From NCBI GenBank assembly GCA_964428895.1, contig CAYRZU010000010.1, forward strand, positions 1-59,926: a stretch of DNA of 59,926 nucleotides. The letters are read 5' to 3'. The notes under the pieces were generated by a model that did not search any database, had not been told where the DNA came from, and worked only from the letters and a program-made list of their open reading frames with translations. The position numbers and the translations under genes were made by a program. The stretch is from HyVt-337 sp964428895. Lineage in GTDB: Bacteria > Planctomycetota > Phycisphaerae > SM23-33. This document shows, piece by piece, positions 8,985 to 17,146 of the stretch. Within the stretch, counting starts at the first letter, position 1; the number at the start of each line of letters is the position of its first letter.

Positions 8985-10397
8985 ATGTCCAAACCCAATC
9001 TGCTCTACGTCTTCGCCGATCAGCTCCGCTGGGCCTCGCTGGGCTACAACGGGGACGACAAGGCCCGCACCCCCAACATCGATGCGCTCGCCGACCAGAG
9101 CGTGAACTTCTGCAACGCGGTTTCCGGTCATCCCGTCTGTGCGCCGTACCGGGCGAGTCTGTTTACGGGCAAGTACACCACCTCCACCGGCATGGTGATC
9201 AACGAAATCCGCATGAACACCAACCACGAGTGCATCGCCCACTCCCTCAACGCCGCCGGCTACGAGACGGCCTACATCGGCAAGTGGCACCTGTACGCCA
9301 ACGAACTGGGCAACCACCACCTGCCGCGAAACAGCTTCGTGCCCCCAGGACCCGATCGGCTCGGGTTCGACGACTTCTGGGCAGCCTTCAACTTCAACCA
9401 CGCCTATTACATGGGCTTCTACCACACCGACACCGACAAGCAGATCCCGGTCCACGGGTTCGAGCCGGACTTCCAGACGGACCTCGCCATCGAGCAGATC
9501 GCCCGCATCAAGGATTCCGGCAAGCCCTTCGCGATGTTCTTGTCCTACGGCACCCCCCACGACCCGTGGGAACGAACCAACGTGCCCGAGGAGTTCGTCA
9601 AGTCGTTCGATTGGGTCGACTTCCCCGACCTGCCGCCCAATTTCTCGCGTGAGAAGGACCCCTACGCTGACATCTGGGGTCAGCCCGAGGATGAGTACTT
9701 CGACAACCTCGAAGACATCAAACGCTGCTATTACGGCCAGACCGCCAATACGGACTGGAACGTCGGCCGACTGCTCAAGGCGATCGATGACATGGGCCTG
9801 ACCGACGACACCATCGTGGTCTTCACCTCCGACCACGGCGAGTGCTTCGGCGCGCACGGTCGCCAGGCCAAGAACATCTTCTACGAAGAGGCCGTTCGCG
9901 TCCCCTTCCTGGTCCGCTGGGGCGACAAGACCCACGCCGGAACGATCAGCGACGCCTGCGTCAATACCGTGGACATCATGCCCACGATACTCGGGCTGAT
10001 GGGCTTGCCGATTCCCGACGCGGTCGAAGGTATGGACCTCAGTCACTGCGCCTTGGGCGAATCGGGCGACGAACCAGGGGCCGCCTTCATGCAATGCACC
10101 GGCCCGACGGCCGAGTGGAGCGACGGCGCCGAATGGCGGGCCTTGCGCAGCAAGCAGTTCACCTACGCCGTCTACCGCGACCCGCGCAAGGAGATGCTGT
10201 TCGACAACGTGGCTGACCCCTATCAGACCACCAATCTAATGGACGACCCCGCCCACGCCGACACGGTCGAGACCTTCCGCAAGATGCTGGCCGACCGGAT
10301 GGCCGCGGTGAACGATACCTTCGAAGCTAGCACGTGGTACCGGGACAATTGGACGGAGGACCGGCTGATCAAGCGATCCGCCACGGTGGAAGGATAG
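8985..10397 (+). CDS. Cys-type sulfatase (second of tandem pair)
   Basis: 470-residue sulfatase, paralogous to the upstream one: both begin MSKPNLL and share 'FADQLRW', 'NFCNA.SGHPVCAP', 'TDLAIEQ/TDLAIEH' and 'EEAVRVPFLVRW'. The nucleophile motif is C52-A-P-Y-R, so it should be matured by the neighbouring radical SAM enzyme. 'TSDHGECFGAHG' supplies metal ligands. There is no signal peptide. Spacing of 6 bp from the upstream stop implies co-translation, and a GH95-like gene follows about 110 bp later. Differences from its partner are concentrated in the middle substrate-facing region, suggesting a different position or sugar specificity; that is inference. Confidence 0.93.
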   Translation: MSKPNLLYVFADQLRWASLGYNGDDKARTPNIDALADQSVNFCNAVSGHPVCAPYRASLFTGKYTTSTGMVINEIRMNTNHECIAHSLNAAGYETAYIGKWHLYANELGNHHLPRNSFVPPGPDRLGFDDFWAAFNFNHAYYMGFYHTDTDKQIPVHGFEPDFQTDLAIEQIARIKDSGKPFAMFLSYGTPHDPWERTNVPEEFVKSFDWVDFPDLPPNFSREKDPYADIWGQPEDEYFDNLEDIKRCYYGQTANTDWNVGRLLKAIDDMGLTDDTIVVFTSDHGECFGAHGRQAKNIFYEEAVRVPFLVRWGDKTHAGTISDACVNTVDIMPTILGLMGLPIPDAVEGMDLSHCALGESGDEPGAAFMQCTGPTAEWSDGAEWRALRSKQFTYAVYRDPRKEMLFDNVADPYQTTNLMDDPAHADTVETFRKMLADRMAAVNDTFEASTWYRDNWTEDRLIKRSATVEG

Positions 10398-10506
10398 TAT
10401 CCCCGCACCGGTTGCGTTGGACCTCCCGCAGCGACTACCATACGCGACTTGCTCGACCGCGATGGTCGGGTGGTTACCATTGAAACGAAACGAGAAGGCG
10501 AACTCG

Positions 10507-12930
10507 ATGCACACGATTGAAGTCAATCAACTGGTACTGGAAGCCGAAGAAGGCCTGCTGCTGGGTAACGGCGATTTGTCGGTCAGTGTGTTCCAACGTT
10601 CCGGCGAATTGGTCTTCCGGTTCGGCAAGAACGACGTGTGGGACCGGCGGTTCGACAACTCCGACAGCCCCGAGCCCGCCCACATCGAGGAAATCGCCAA
10701 GGGCCTCCGCGAGCAGGGCTGGAAGGGCGGCGGTTACGACGCAGGCGGGGATGGAACGAAGATGGAGGGCTTGACTGAGGCCGAGCAGAAGCGCGTGGGT
10801 GAACTGATGAGCGGCACGCCGTGCTACGCGCGTCGACCTTACCCATGCCCCAAGCCCGTCGGCGAGCTGATCCTCAACATTCCCACCGACCACCGCAAGT
10901 GGACGATCTCGCAGCGGGTTCACGTCGAGAAGGCTGAACTCGAAATCGAGATGAAGTGGGAAGTTGGCTGTGAGATTCGCCTGCGGGCCTTCATCCCCCC
11001 GAGCCCCAACGTGCTGATGGTCGATTGGGAAGTCATCGGCTGGGACGATACCACCTCGCTCGGTTGTGAGACGCCGGTGTGGTTCACGCTGTTCCGTTGG
11101 CCGGACCCGACCATCCGCGAGCACGCGGCCAGGCACTACCGACGCCATCGTTACCATCACTTCTTCGGGTCGCTGAAGACCGACAAGGTCTCTCCGCTGG
11201 CTCCGCCGACGGTCGAGGAAATCGACGGCCTACCCGTCGTTCAGCAGACGTTCGATCCGGACATCCAGTTCCCGCAGGGCTTCCGTTACCTGATGGCCCC
11301 GTTGACCGAGAACGCCGAGGTCAAGGAGTTCGACCTGTTCGGCCATCCCGGCGCGTGCATCTTCATTCAGCCGGACAAGGAAGCCCGCGCCGGCTCGATT
11401 GCCGTGGCCGTACCTACCAGCAGCGATGACGGCGACGTCGAAGCCGAGCTCACCCGCGTCCGCGGTGAGGTCGGCAGCGATCTTGGCGCCGCCGCCAAGC
11501 AGTGGGCCGCCGCCAACGCCGCTTCCACTGAGGAGTTCTGGAGCCGGTCGTCCATCACCATGGACGACAAGATCCTTGAAGACGTGTGGCACGCGTCGCT
11601 GTATGCCCGTCGCTGCGCCTATCGCGGAGATATCATCGCCCCGGGCCTGGCCTTGCCCTCAACGGTAGGCGACTACTCGTTCTGGCACGGCGATTACCAC
11701 ATGAACTACAACTATCAGCAGCCGTTCTACGGCGACTACACCGCCAACCAGGTCGACATGGGCGATTCGTTCTTCCCCGGTATGGCCCACATGGTCGAGC
11801 TCGGTCGCACACTCGCCAAGAAGTACTGGGGGGGCAACCGCGGGACCTTCATTCAGGTCACCGGCTATCCGTTCCCGATCGATGACGACCCGTACGGCAA
11901 CGGCCCGCTCGCCCGCATGGCCTACATGACCGGCTGGGTCGCCAACTTCTACTGGTGGCGATACCTCTACACGCTCGATAAGGCCTGGCTGAAAAGCTAC
12001 GGCTACGACGTCATTCGCGACACGGCCGTCTTCTACCTCGACTTCTTCCAGAAGTTCGACGATGGCAGTGAACTGGACGACGGTAAGTACCACGCGTTCC
12101 CGTCGCCGCAGGGAGAGTACCTCTACACCGGCGACATGAAGGACTACTGCGACCAGGCCCAGGTGATTCGCAACGCTCGTTGGTGCCTGCAGGCGGCCGT
12201 CGCCGCGGCCGATGTGCTCGAGACGGACGAAGAGCTTCGCGACCAGTGGCAGGATATCTTGGATAACCTCGTCGTGGTCGACGATTTCGACGAGTTGGGC
12301 TTCAGCGAGGAAGCTCGGCGTCAGTATTTCTACAACGAAGCGTCCTTCATCGGCATCGACATCGGCAAGCACATTCCGCAGCCGGGCGATGCGCCGAAAT
12401 GGCTCGAGAAGCCCTTCCACAGCACGGCCAATCTGCCGTGGGAATGGATGATCCAACACCGAAACCGTTCGTTCGTGCCCGAGCGGGACATGCCCATCAT
12501 TAGCGAGTGGGTCGAGCAGTGGCGTGCCCCCAATGGTGCCTGCCGTGCGATGGGTACGCAGGGGTTGGGCTTTGTCGGCCATTACGGCGAGGCCGAGGGC
12601 ATCCTCCAGCCGCTACAGGAAACCATGCTGCAGAGCTGGGACGGTTGCCTCCGCATCTTCGCGGCGTGGCCCAAGGACATGAACGGCAGCTTCACCACGC
12701 TGCGGGCCCAAGGCGCGTTCCTGGTCAGCGCCGCGTTCGAAGGGGGCGTCTGCGGGGACGTGACCCTCTCCAGCGAGAAGGGCGCACGCTGCCGCGTGGC
12801 CAGTCCGTGGGAAAGCGGAGCCACCGTCGTGGATTCGGCCGGCAAGGCCGTCGCGACCGATGACGAAGCGGGCATTACGTGCTTCGATACGACCGCCGAC
12901 GAGACCTACACGCTGTCGGCTGCGAAGTAA
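10507..12930 (+). CDS. GH95-like glycoside hydrolase (alpha/alpha toroid)
   Basis: 807-residue protein resembling glycoside hydrolase family 95 (alpha-L-fucosidases and alpha-L-galactosidases). The N-terminus 'LLLGNGDLSVSV' and the following beta-rich domain with 'GKNDVWDRR' match the N-terminal super-sandwich of that family. The catalytic toroid begins near residue 380 with 'DYSFWHGDYHMNYNYQQPFYG'; the 'WHGDYHMN' block corresponds to the GH95 active-site region. A C-terminal beta domain follows. ATG 10507 lies after GAGAAGG; the frame is open from 10417. No signal peptide is visible, so it is predicted cytosolic. It lies just downstream of two sulfatases and is followed by a strong terminator. 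Exact family and substrate need a profile search. Confidence 0.72.
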   Translation: MHTIEVNQLVLEAEEGLLLGNGDLSVSVFQRSGELVFRFGKNDVWDRRFDNSDSPEPAHIEEIAKGLREQGWKGGGYDAGGDGTKMEGLTEAEQKRVGELMSGTPCYARRPYPCPKPVGELILNIPTDHRKWTISQRVHVEKAELEIEMKWEVGCEIRLRAFIPPSPNVLMVDWEVIGWDDTTSLGCETPVWFTLFRWPDPTIREHAARHYRRHRYHHFFGSLKTDKVSPLAPPTVEEIDGLPVVQQTFDPDIQFPQGFRYLMAPLTENAEVKEFDLFGHPGACIFIQPDKEARAGSIAVAVPTSSDDGDVEAELTRVRGEVGSDLGAAAKQWAAANAASTEEFWSRSSITMDDKILEDVWHASLYARRCAYRGDIIAPGLALPSTVGDYSFWHGDYHMNYNYQQPFYGDYTANQVDMGDSFFPGMAHMVELGRTLAKKYWGGNRGTFIQVTGYPFPIDDDPYGNGPLARMAYMTGWVANFYWWRYLYTLDKAWLKSYGYDVIRDTAVFYLDFFQKFDDGSELDDGKYHAFPSPQGEYLYTGDMKDYCDQAQVIRNARWCLQAAVAAADVLETDEELRDQWQDILDNLVVVDDFDELGFSEEARRQYFYNEASFIGIDIGKHIPQPGDAPKWLEKPFHSTANLPWEWMIQHRNRSFVPERDMPIISEWVEQWRAPNGACRAMGTQGLGFVGHYGEAEGILQPLQETMLQSWDGCLRIFAAWPKDMNGSFTTLRAQGAFLVSAAFEGGVCGDVTLSSEKGARCRVASPWESGATVVDSAGKAVATDDEAGITCFDTTADETYTLSAAK

Positions 12931-12953
12931 TACCACGAGAGCGCAAAGCAAAG

Positions 12954-12979
12954 GCCATGCACCCCGGTGCATGGCTTTT
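12954..12979. terminator. Perfect hairpin terminator between convergent genes
   Basis: Ten-base perfect stem (12954-12963 with 12966-12975), flanked by A-rich sequence on the left and TTTT on the right. It sits between the stop of the GH95-like gene and the stop of the convergent PHP gene, and the A/T flanks would let it act in both directions. Confidence 0.85.
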
Positions 12980-12996
12980 GGCATGCGCGTAGATCG

Positions 12997-13911
12997 TTAC
13001 TTCCTTTTCGGCCAGATCGGATTGGTCCAGGCTTGGTATTGGCGGTCGTCCGTGACGACGGCGCGGACCCAGGGCCACTCGGCTGGCAATTTGCAGGTGA
13101 AGCTACGGATGGTCTTGCCGGCCGGGGCCCAGCGAGTCATCCGAAGACCCTTGGGGCCCTTGAAGTCGATGAAGGCGCCCGGGCTGCACTTGACGGTCAC
13201 GGTGTTCTTGTGAGCATCGAAGCGGAAGTCGCTGATGGAAGGTCCGCCGGAGGCGTAGGTGGCGCCGGTACGGATGGCCTTGAGGACGTTGGCGGTCGTC
13301 AGCGACGGCATCTTGAGCATGGTCCAGGCGGTGGCCACGTCGCGCCAGCCGTGCTGTGGGGCCCAGTGGGTGTCGTCCGAGCCGATAGCGGTCAGGAAGC
13401 ATCCCGCATCCATGGCCGCGGCCCATTCGACTTCGCTCGAGCCGATGTGCCCTTCCAGTTCGCTCAAGGAAGTCCAGACCTCCACCGCATGCAGGTGCTT
13501 GAGGTGAGTGAACTCATCGAGGGTGTGACCCATTTCATGAGGATGGGCCAGGATGTTGACGGCCCCGAGCTTGGCGGCCTGGGTGAGGCGGCGTTGGACG
13601 TTCCACCGGTCTGCTTCGCTGAAGGTCTGGCTGGCAGGGAGCTTGACGGCGCAGAAATGGTAATGCCCGGCCCGAGGCAGGATCGGGTGCATCTCCATGC
13701 CGTTGATGACCAGCAGCTTCTTATCCGACAGGCCGCGTGCGTCGATGGCCTGGTCGTGGTCGGTAATCGTCAGCACCGAGTAGCCCCGCTTGCGGTACTC
13801 GGCCACCGCATCCTCAACGGATAGAGCCCCATCACTGGCGTTAGTGTGACAATGGAAGTTGCCCTTATACCACTGACCGGGCCGTTCGAACGGGTTGACG
13901 CGTCCACGCAT
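12997..13911 (-). CDS. PHP-domain phosphoesterase (CehA/McbA-like metallohydrolase)
   Basis: 304-residue PHP-domain protein. The N-terminal metal-binding signature 'GNFHCHTNASDG' and 'VLTITDHDQ' are typical of PHP metallohydrolases, followed by 'GMEMHP', 'NILAHPHE' and 'IGSDDTHW', which supply the remaining His/Asp ligands. The arrangement resembles CehA/McbA-type members. The last about 70 residues form a beta-rich domain. Start ATG 13911 is favoured by GGAG 6 bases upstream; the frame is open to 13980. It is divergent from the next gene and convergent with the GH95-like gene. Substrate unknown: PHP enzymes hydrolyse phosphoesters or, in a few cases, carbamate and lactone bonds. Confidence 0.82.
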   Translation of the reverse strand: MRGRVNPFERPGQWYKGNFHCHTNASDGALSVEDAVAEYRKRGYSVLTITDHDQAIDARGLSDKKLLVINGMEMHPILPRAGHYHFCAVKLPASQTFSEADRWNVQRRLTQAAKLGAVNILAHPHEMGHTLDEFTHLKHLHAVEVWTSLSELEGHIGSSEVEWAAAMDAGCFLTAIGSDDTHWAPQHGWRDVATAWTMLKMPSLTTANVLKAIRTGATYASGGPSISDFRFDAHKNTVTVKCSPGAFIDFKGPKGLRMTRWAPAGKTIRSFTCKLPAEWPWVRAVVTDDRQYQAWTNPIWPKRK

Positions 13912-14007
13912 GAGCAGCTCCTTTCGAGGCCGGCAGCCTAGCAGATTGACGAGCAGCGGGGTAGGCCCGACAATGGCCACCTCAGTTCATCACAGAAGGA
14001 GACGTCC

Positions 14008-16449
14008 ATGGCCGCCGCTCAACCGCTCGTGATCGAAAACACTTTCCTGCGCGTCCAGGCCGATCAGGTTGGCGGCGCGTGGTTCTGCCTGTTCCAGCAC
14101 CGCACCGGCGATCAGTGGCGGACCGTGCTGTCGACGGGCATGGACTCCGAGGGACACCACGTGCCGACCGATGCCATCGATGGGTTCACGGTCGATCCCA
14201 TCATGGAAACACGTCCCCACGATGACGATCAGCGCCACATGGGCTTCTTCCGCGAGGCGGAGCTCTCCGCCGACGGCAGCGAAATCGTGTTGCGAGGAAC
14301 GATTGACTTCTGGGGACCGGGCAAGCCAATGTTCGTCGTCACGCAGCGCGTGAGCCTGACCGACACCACGGTTCGCGTGACCGTCACTCACACCACCACC
14401 GGTTGCGCCGAAGAAGGCCTGGCCAAGCTGATGAACTGCCTGCTGTTCATGCCCGATGGTGTCGGCCGCGACGTGGCCGAGCCGTTGGAGTTCGCGTGGA
14501 CACCGGCCCTGCACCGGGAAAGTGACGACGTTGTGGGCGATCACGTGTTCCGGTCGCCGGTGATGGCCGTTCAGGGCAACGGCCTGTATGCCGCCCTCGT
14601 GCCGGACCTGGACCTGCTGGAAGAATCCCGCCCGACCATCCGCCACGCCATGGACCTGCGCCGAGCAGGCTGGCACGACTACGACGAGGAGCCCTTCCGG
14701 GCCGGCCATGCCCCGCGCCTGTCTTACGGCCTGTGCACGTGGCGGTCGTACCTGCACGTCTACTACAAGCACGATCCCAAGGACCAGGTTGTGATTCCGC
14801 CGGGCGACCTGAGCTACGGGTTCGATCTGTTCCTGGGCGCCTCGGACGGTCCGGAGGAAGTCTGCCGTCGCGTGAATGACTACCTGTGGAAGCGTTACGG
14901 TTCGCCCAACCTGGCCAAGGGGTTGCCGCAGGTCCTGCCGTTCGAAGATTACGGCCGAAAGTATGCCTACCTCCATGAACTGCCGCGACTGCTGGCCCGG
15001 GCCAACGTCAATGGTAAAGACTGCGCCGGCATCAACAATGAGTACCGCCGCGGCTCGAACTTCCACGCCTGGGAGAACGATCTGGTGATGGGCTTCGGCA
15101 TGCGTCATTACGGCGATCGTTGGGGCGATGGCGAGCTGCGGGGCGTCGCGGACGGCATCCGCAATATGATTCTGTCGTCCCCGGATAAGGATGGTGCCTT
15201 CAAGTGCGTCTACAACTTCGCCACCGGCCAATACGAGGGCTCGCTCCACTGGACCAGCCGCACCGCCGACTTCCTGAACGGCTACGATACCGCGGCCATG
15301 GGCGTGACGGCCTGGTGGATGTGCTACTGGCACGAGCAGTTCGGCGGGGATCCGGAGTTGATCGCCCGCGTGACCGCCTACGCCAATTGCCTGGCCGACA
15401 ACCAACTGCCGTCGGGTGCGGTGGCAACCTGGCTGGACGCCGACCTCAAGCCGTTCAAGCACCTGATGGAATCCGGCACAGCCGCGATTAGCGGAGCGGT
15501 GCTGGCTAAGGCGGCGTTGCTGACCGGCGATGAGCGTCTCAAGGAGGCAGCCTTGGCGGCGGGACGGTTTGTGGACGTCCACGTGGTCACTACCCAACAG
15601 TTCTACGATTTCGAAACGTTCTACTCCTGCAGCCCCAAGCCGCTGACCTGGGTCGATCCGATCAGTGGTCAGCCTCCGCAGAACAACCTGGCTGTTCAAT
15701 GGGCGGCCGATCAGTTCCTGGCCCTATACAAACTGACGGGCGACGAATACTGGTTCAAACGCGGCGTGTTCGTGCTGGACCTGCTGAGCTTCTACCACCA
15801 GGTCTGGTCGCCGGCCCATTATCCGGGCAGCCTGTTCGGGGGTTTCGGCGTGATGAACACCGACGGCGAGTGGAACGACGGCCGCCAGGCCCGGTTCGTC
15901 CACACCTACGCCGACTACTACGACGCCACCGGCAACCTGGAGTTCCTCGAACGCGCCGTTGCCGCCGCCCGAGCCAGCTTCGCCCTGATGGACATGGACG
16001 AGAATCGCGTCAACGAAATCAACTTTACCACCGTTGGCCAAGGCCCGGACGGCTGGCCCGGCAAGGCGCCCGAAAACGTTTACCATGCTGGCCCCTCCGA
16101 CCACATCGGCGGGTATAGCGGCTTCAACTGGGAGGCCGGCGGCGGTCTGACCAGTACGGCCGACCTGCAGAAGCGGTTTGGCGACGTCTGGGTCGACGGC
16201 GACACGAAGACGGCGGTCGGCATCGACGGCGTTAACGCGACGGTGAGCCATTGGGATGGCGGAAAGATCGAGCTTCAGGTCGAGTCTACGTTGGCGGCGT
16301 TACCCATGCCCTACACGCAGCCGCGTGAGCTGGTCGTGAAGTTTGGCCGCCTGCCCGACGGCACTTACGCCCTCCGCGTCAACCGCAAGAAGCTGGGCAA
16401 GCTGGATGCCGCCGCACTTCGAGAGGGCGTGGCGTTCACGCTGAAGTAG
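14008..16449 (+). CDS. Large unassigned alpha/alpha-toroid protein, possible glycosidase or lyase
   Basis: 813 residues, no confident family assignment. The N-terminal third looks beta-rich and sandwich-like (for example 'VTQRVSLTDTTVRVTVTH'). The centre (residues about 310-660) is helical, with repeated aromatic-rich hairpins such as 'SLHWTSRTADFLNGYDTAAMGVTAWWMCYWHEQF' segments, as in six-hairpin glycosidases and polysaccharide lyases. A C-terminal beta domain follows. Acidic/aromatic clusters ('YHAGPSDHIGGYSGFNWE') could be catalytic but this is a guess. ATG 14008 is preceded by AAGGAGA. No signal peptide. Position among sulfatases and a GH95-like gene suggests a role in glycan breakdown. 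It ends 10 bp from the convergent PhoU gene. Confidence 0.6.
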   Translation: MAAAQPLVIENTFLRVQADQVGGAWFCLFQHRTGDQWRTVLSTGMDSEGHHVPTDAIDGFTVDPIMETRPHDDDQRHMGFFREAELSADGSEIVLRGTIDFWGPGKPMFVVTQRVSLTDTTVRVTVTHTTTGCAEEGLAKLMNCLLFMPDGVGRDVAEPLEFAWTPALHRESDDVVGDHVFRSPVMAVQGNGLYAALVPDLDLLEESRPTIRHAMDLRRAGWHDYDEEPFRAGHAPRLSYGLCTWRSYLHVYYKHDPKDQVVIPPGDLSYGFDLFLGASDGPEEVCRRVNDYLWKRYGSPNLAKGLPQVLPFEDYGRKYAYLHELPRLLARANVNGKDCAGINNEYRRGSNFHAWENDLVMGFGMRHYGDRWGDGELRGVADGIRNMILSSPDKDGAFKCVYNFATGQYEGSLHWTSRTADFLNGYDTAAMGVTAWWMCYWHEQFGGDPELIARVTAYANCLADNQLPSGAVATWLDADLKPFKHLMESGTAAISGAVLAKAALLTGDERLKEAALAAGRFVDVHVVTTQQFYDFETFYSCSPKPLTWVDPISGQPPQNNLAVQWAADQFLALYKLTGDEYWFKRGVFVLDLLSFYHQVWSPAHYPGSLFGGFGVMNTDGEWNDGRQARFVHTYADYYDATGNLEFLERAVAAARASFALMDMDENRVNEINFTTVGQGPDGWPGKAPENVYHAGPSDHIGGYSGFNWEAGGGLTSTADLQKRFGDVWVDGDTKTAVGIDGVNATVSHWDGGKIELQVESTLAALPMPYTQPRELVVKFGRLPDGTYALRVNRKKLGKLDAAALREGVAFTLK

Positions 16450-16459
16450 GGCGGCGCGG

Positions 16460-17128
16460 CTAGCCCTCGTCAAGGTAGTCCAGCAGCGGAATCGGGGAAA
16501 CCACACTGGTAGCGATGTTCGAGAGGTGCGAGTTGACGCGTTTGTAGTGGCGGGCCAGTAGCACGTAGGCAACGGCCTCGGCGGCGGGGACGCCGTTGTC
16601 GAGGCTGAGCAGCTGCTGGATGAGCAGGTCGCACTGTTTGAGGATGTGGCCGCTCTTGTCGATCACCTTCTGGGCGATGTTACCATCGGCGTTGATGAAG
16701 GCTTCCTTGGTGGGCTCGAACATCGCAGCCACGTCGTCGCGAATCTGCTGAAGCGGGTCGCTGAAGGTCCGGTGTTCGAAGGCGCCCTGGAAGAACTTGC
16801 CGACCTCGAAAATGTTCTTGCAGTAGTCGCCGATGCGCTCGGCGTCCTTGACCACGTTCATCAGCACCAGGCAGGGGGCCAGATCGCCCTGATTGCCCAC
16901 GGTCAGGTGCGTGACGATGTGCCCGCGGATGTCCTGCTCGATGTGATTAATCTGTTGGTCACGCTCATAGAGCGGGTCGCTGACGTCATGCCAATCGGCT
17001 TTGCGGGCCAGTACGTCGGCGGCCTGTTCGAACATCCAAGCCCCGGCAGTGAGCATTTGACCGAACTGCTCGTCGAGGTCTTTGGTGACGTCCTTGTGAC
17101 GAAAGGCGTTGATGATTTGCCGGAACAT
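16460..17128 (-). CDS. PhoU-domain protein paired with Na/Pi cotransporter
   Basis: 222-residue all-helical protein with two PhoU-type three-helix units. The two ExxxD-like metal-binding helices are visible in 'MNVVKDAERIGDYCKNIFE' and 'LARHYKRVNSHLSNIATSV'. It starts 18 bp after the stop of the Na/Pi cotransporter gene with GGAG before ATG 17128, so the two form an operon. In other bacteria PhoU domains are either fused to the C-terminus of such NptA-type carriers or encoded next to them and modulate phosphate uptake; here it is a separate subunit. No PstSCAB or PhoR/PhoB genes are in the window. Confidence 0.82.
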   Translation of the reverse strand: MFRQIINAFRHKDVTKDLDEQFGQMLTAGAWMFEQAADVLARKADWHDVSDPLYERDQQINHIEQDIRGHIVTHLTVGNQGDLAPCLVLMNVVKDAERIGDYCKNIFEVGKFFQGAFEHRTFSDPLQQIRDDVAAMFEPTKEAFINADGNIAQKVIDKSGHILKQCDLLIQQLLSLDNGVPAAEAVAYVLLARHYKRVNSHLSNIATSVVSPIPLLDYLDEG

Positions 17129-17146
17129 GGTCAGTCATCTCCAGGA

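Noticed and set aside
7476..10094. An 872-residue open frame on the minus strand opposite the two sulfatases
   Set aside because: It is the antisense shadow of two high-GC paralogous genes; its Val/Gly-rich composition is typical of such shadows and it has no motif.
13990..15699. 569-residue minus-strand frame opposite the toroid protein gene
   Set aside because: Antisense frame in GC-rich coding DNA; the plus-strand gene has a ribosome site and natural protein composition.
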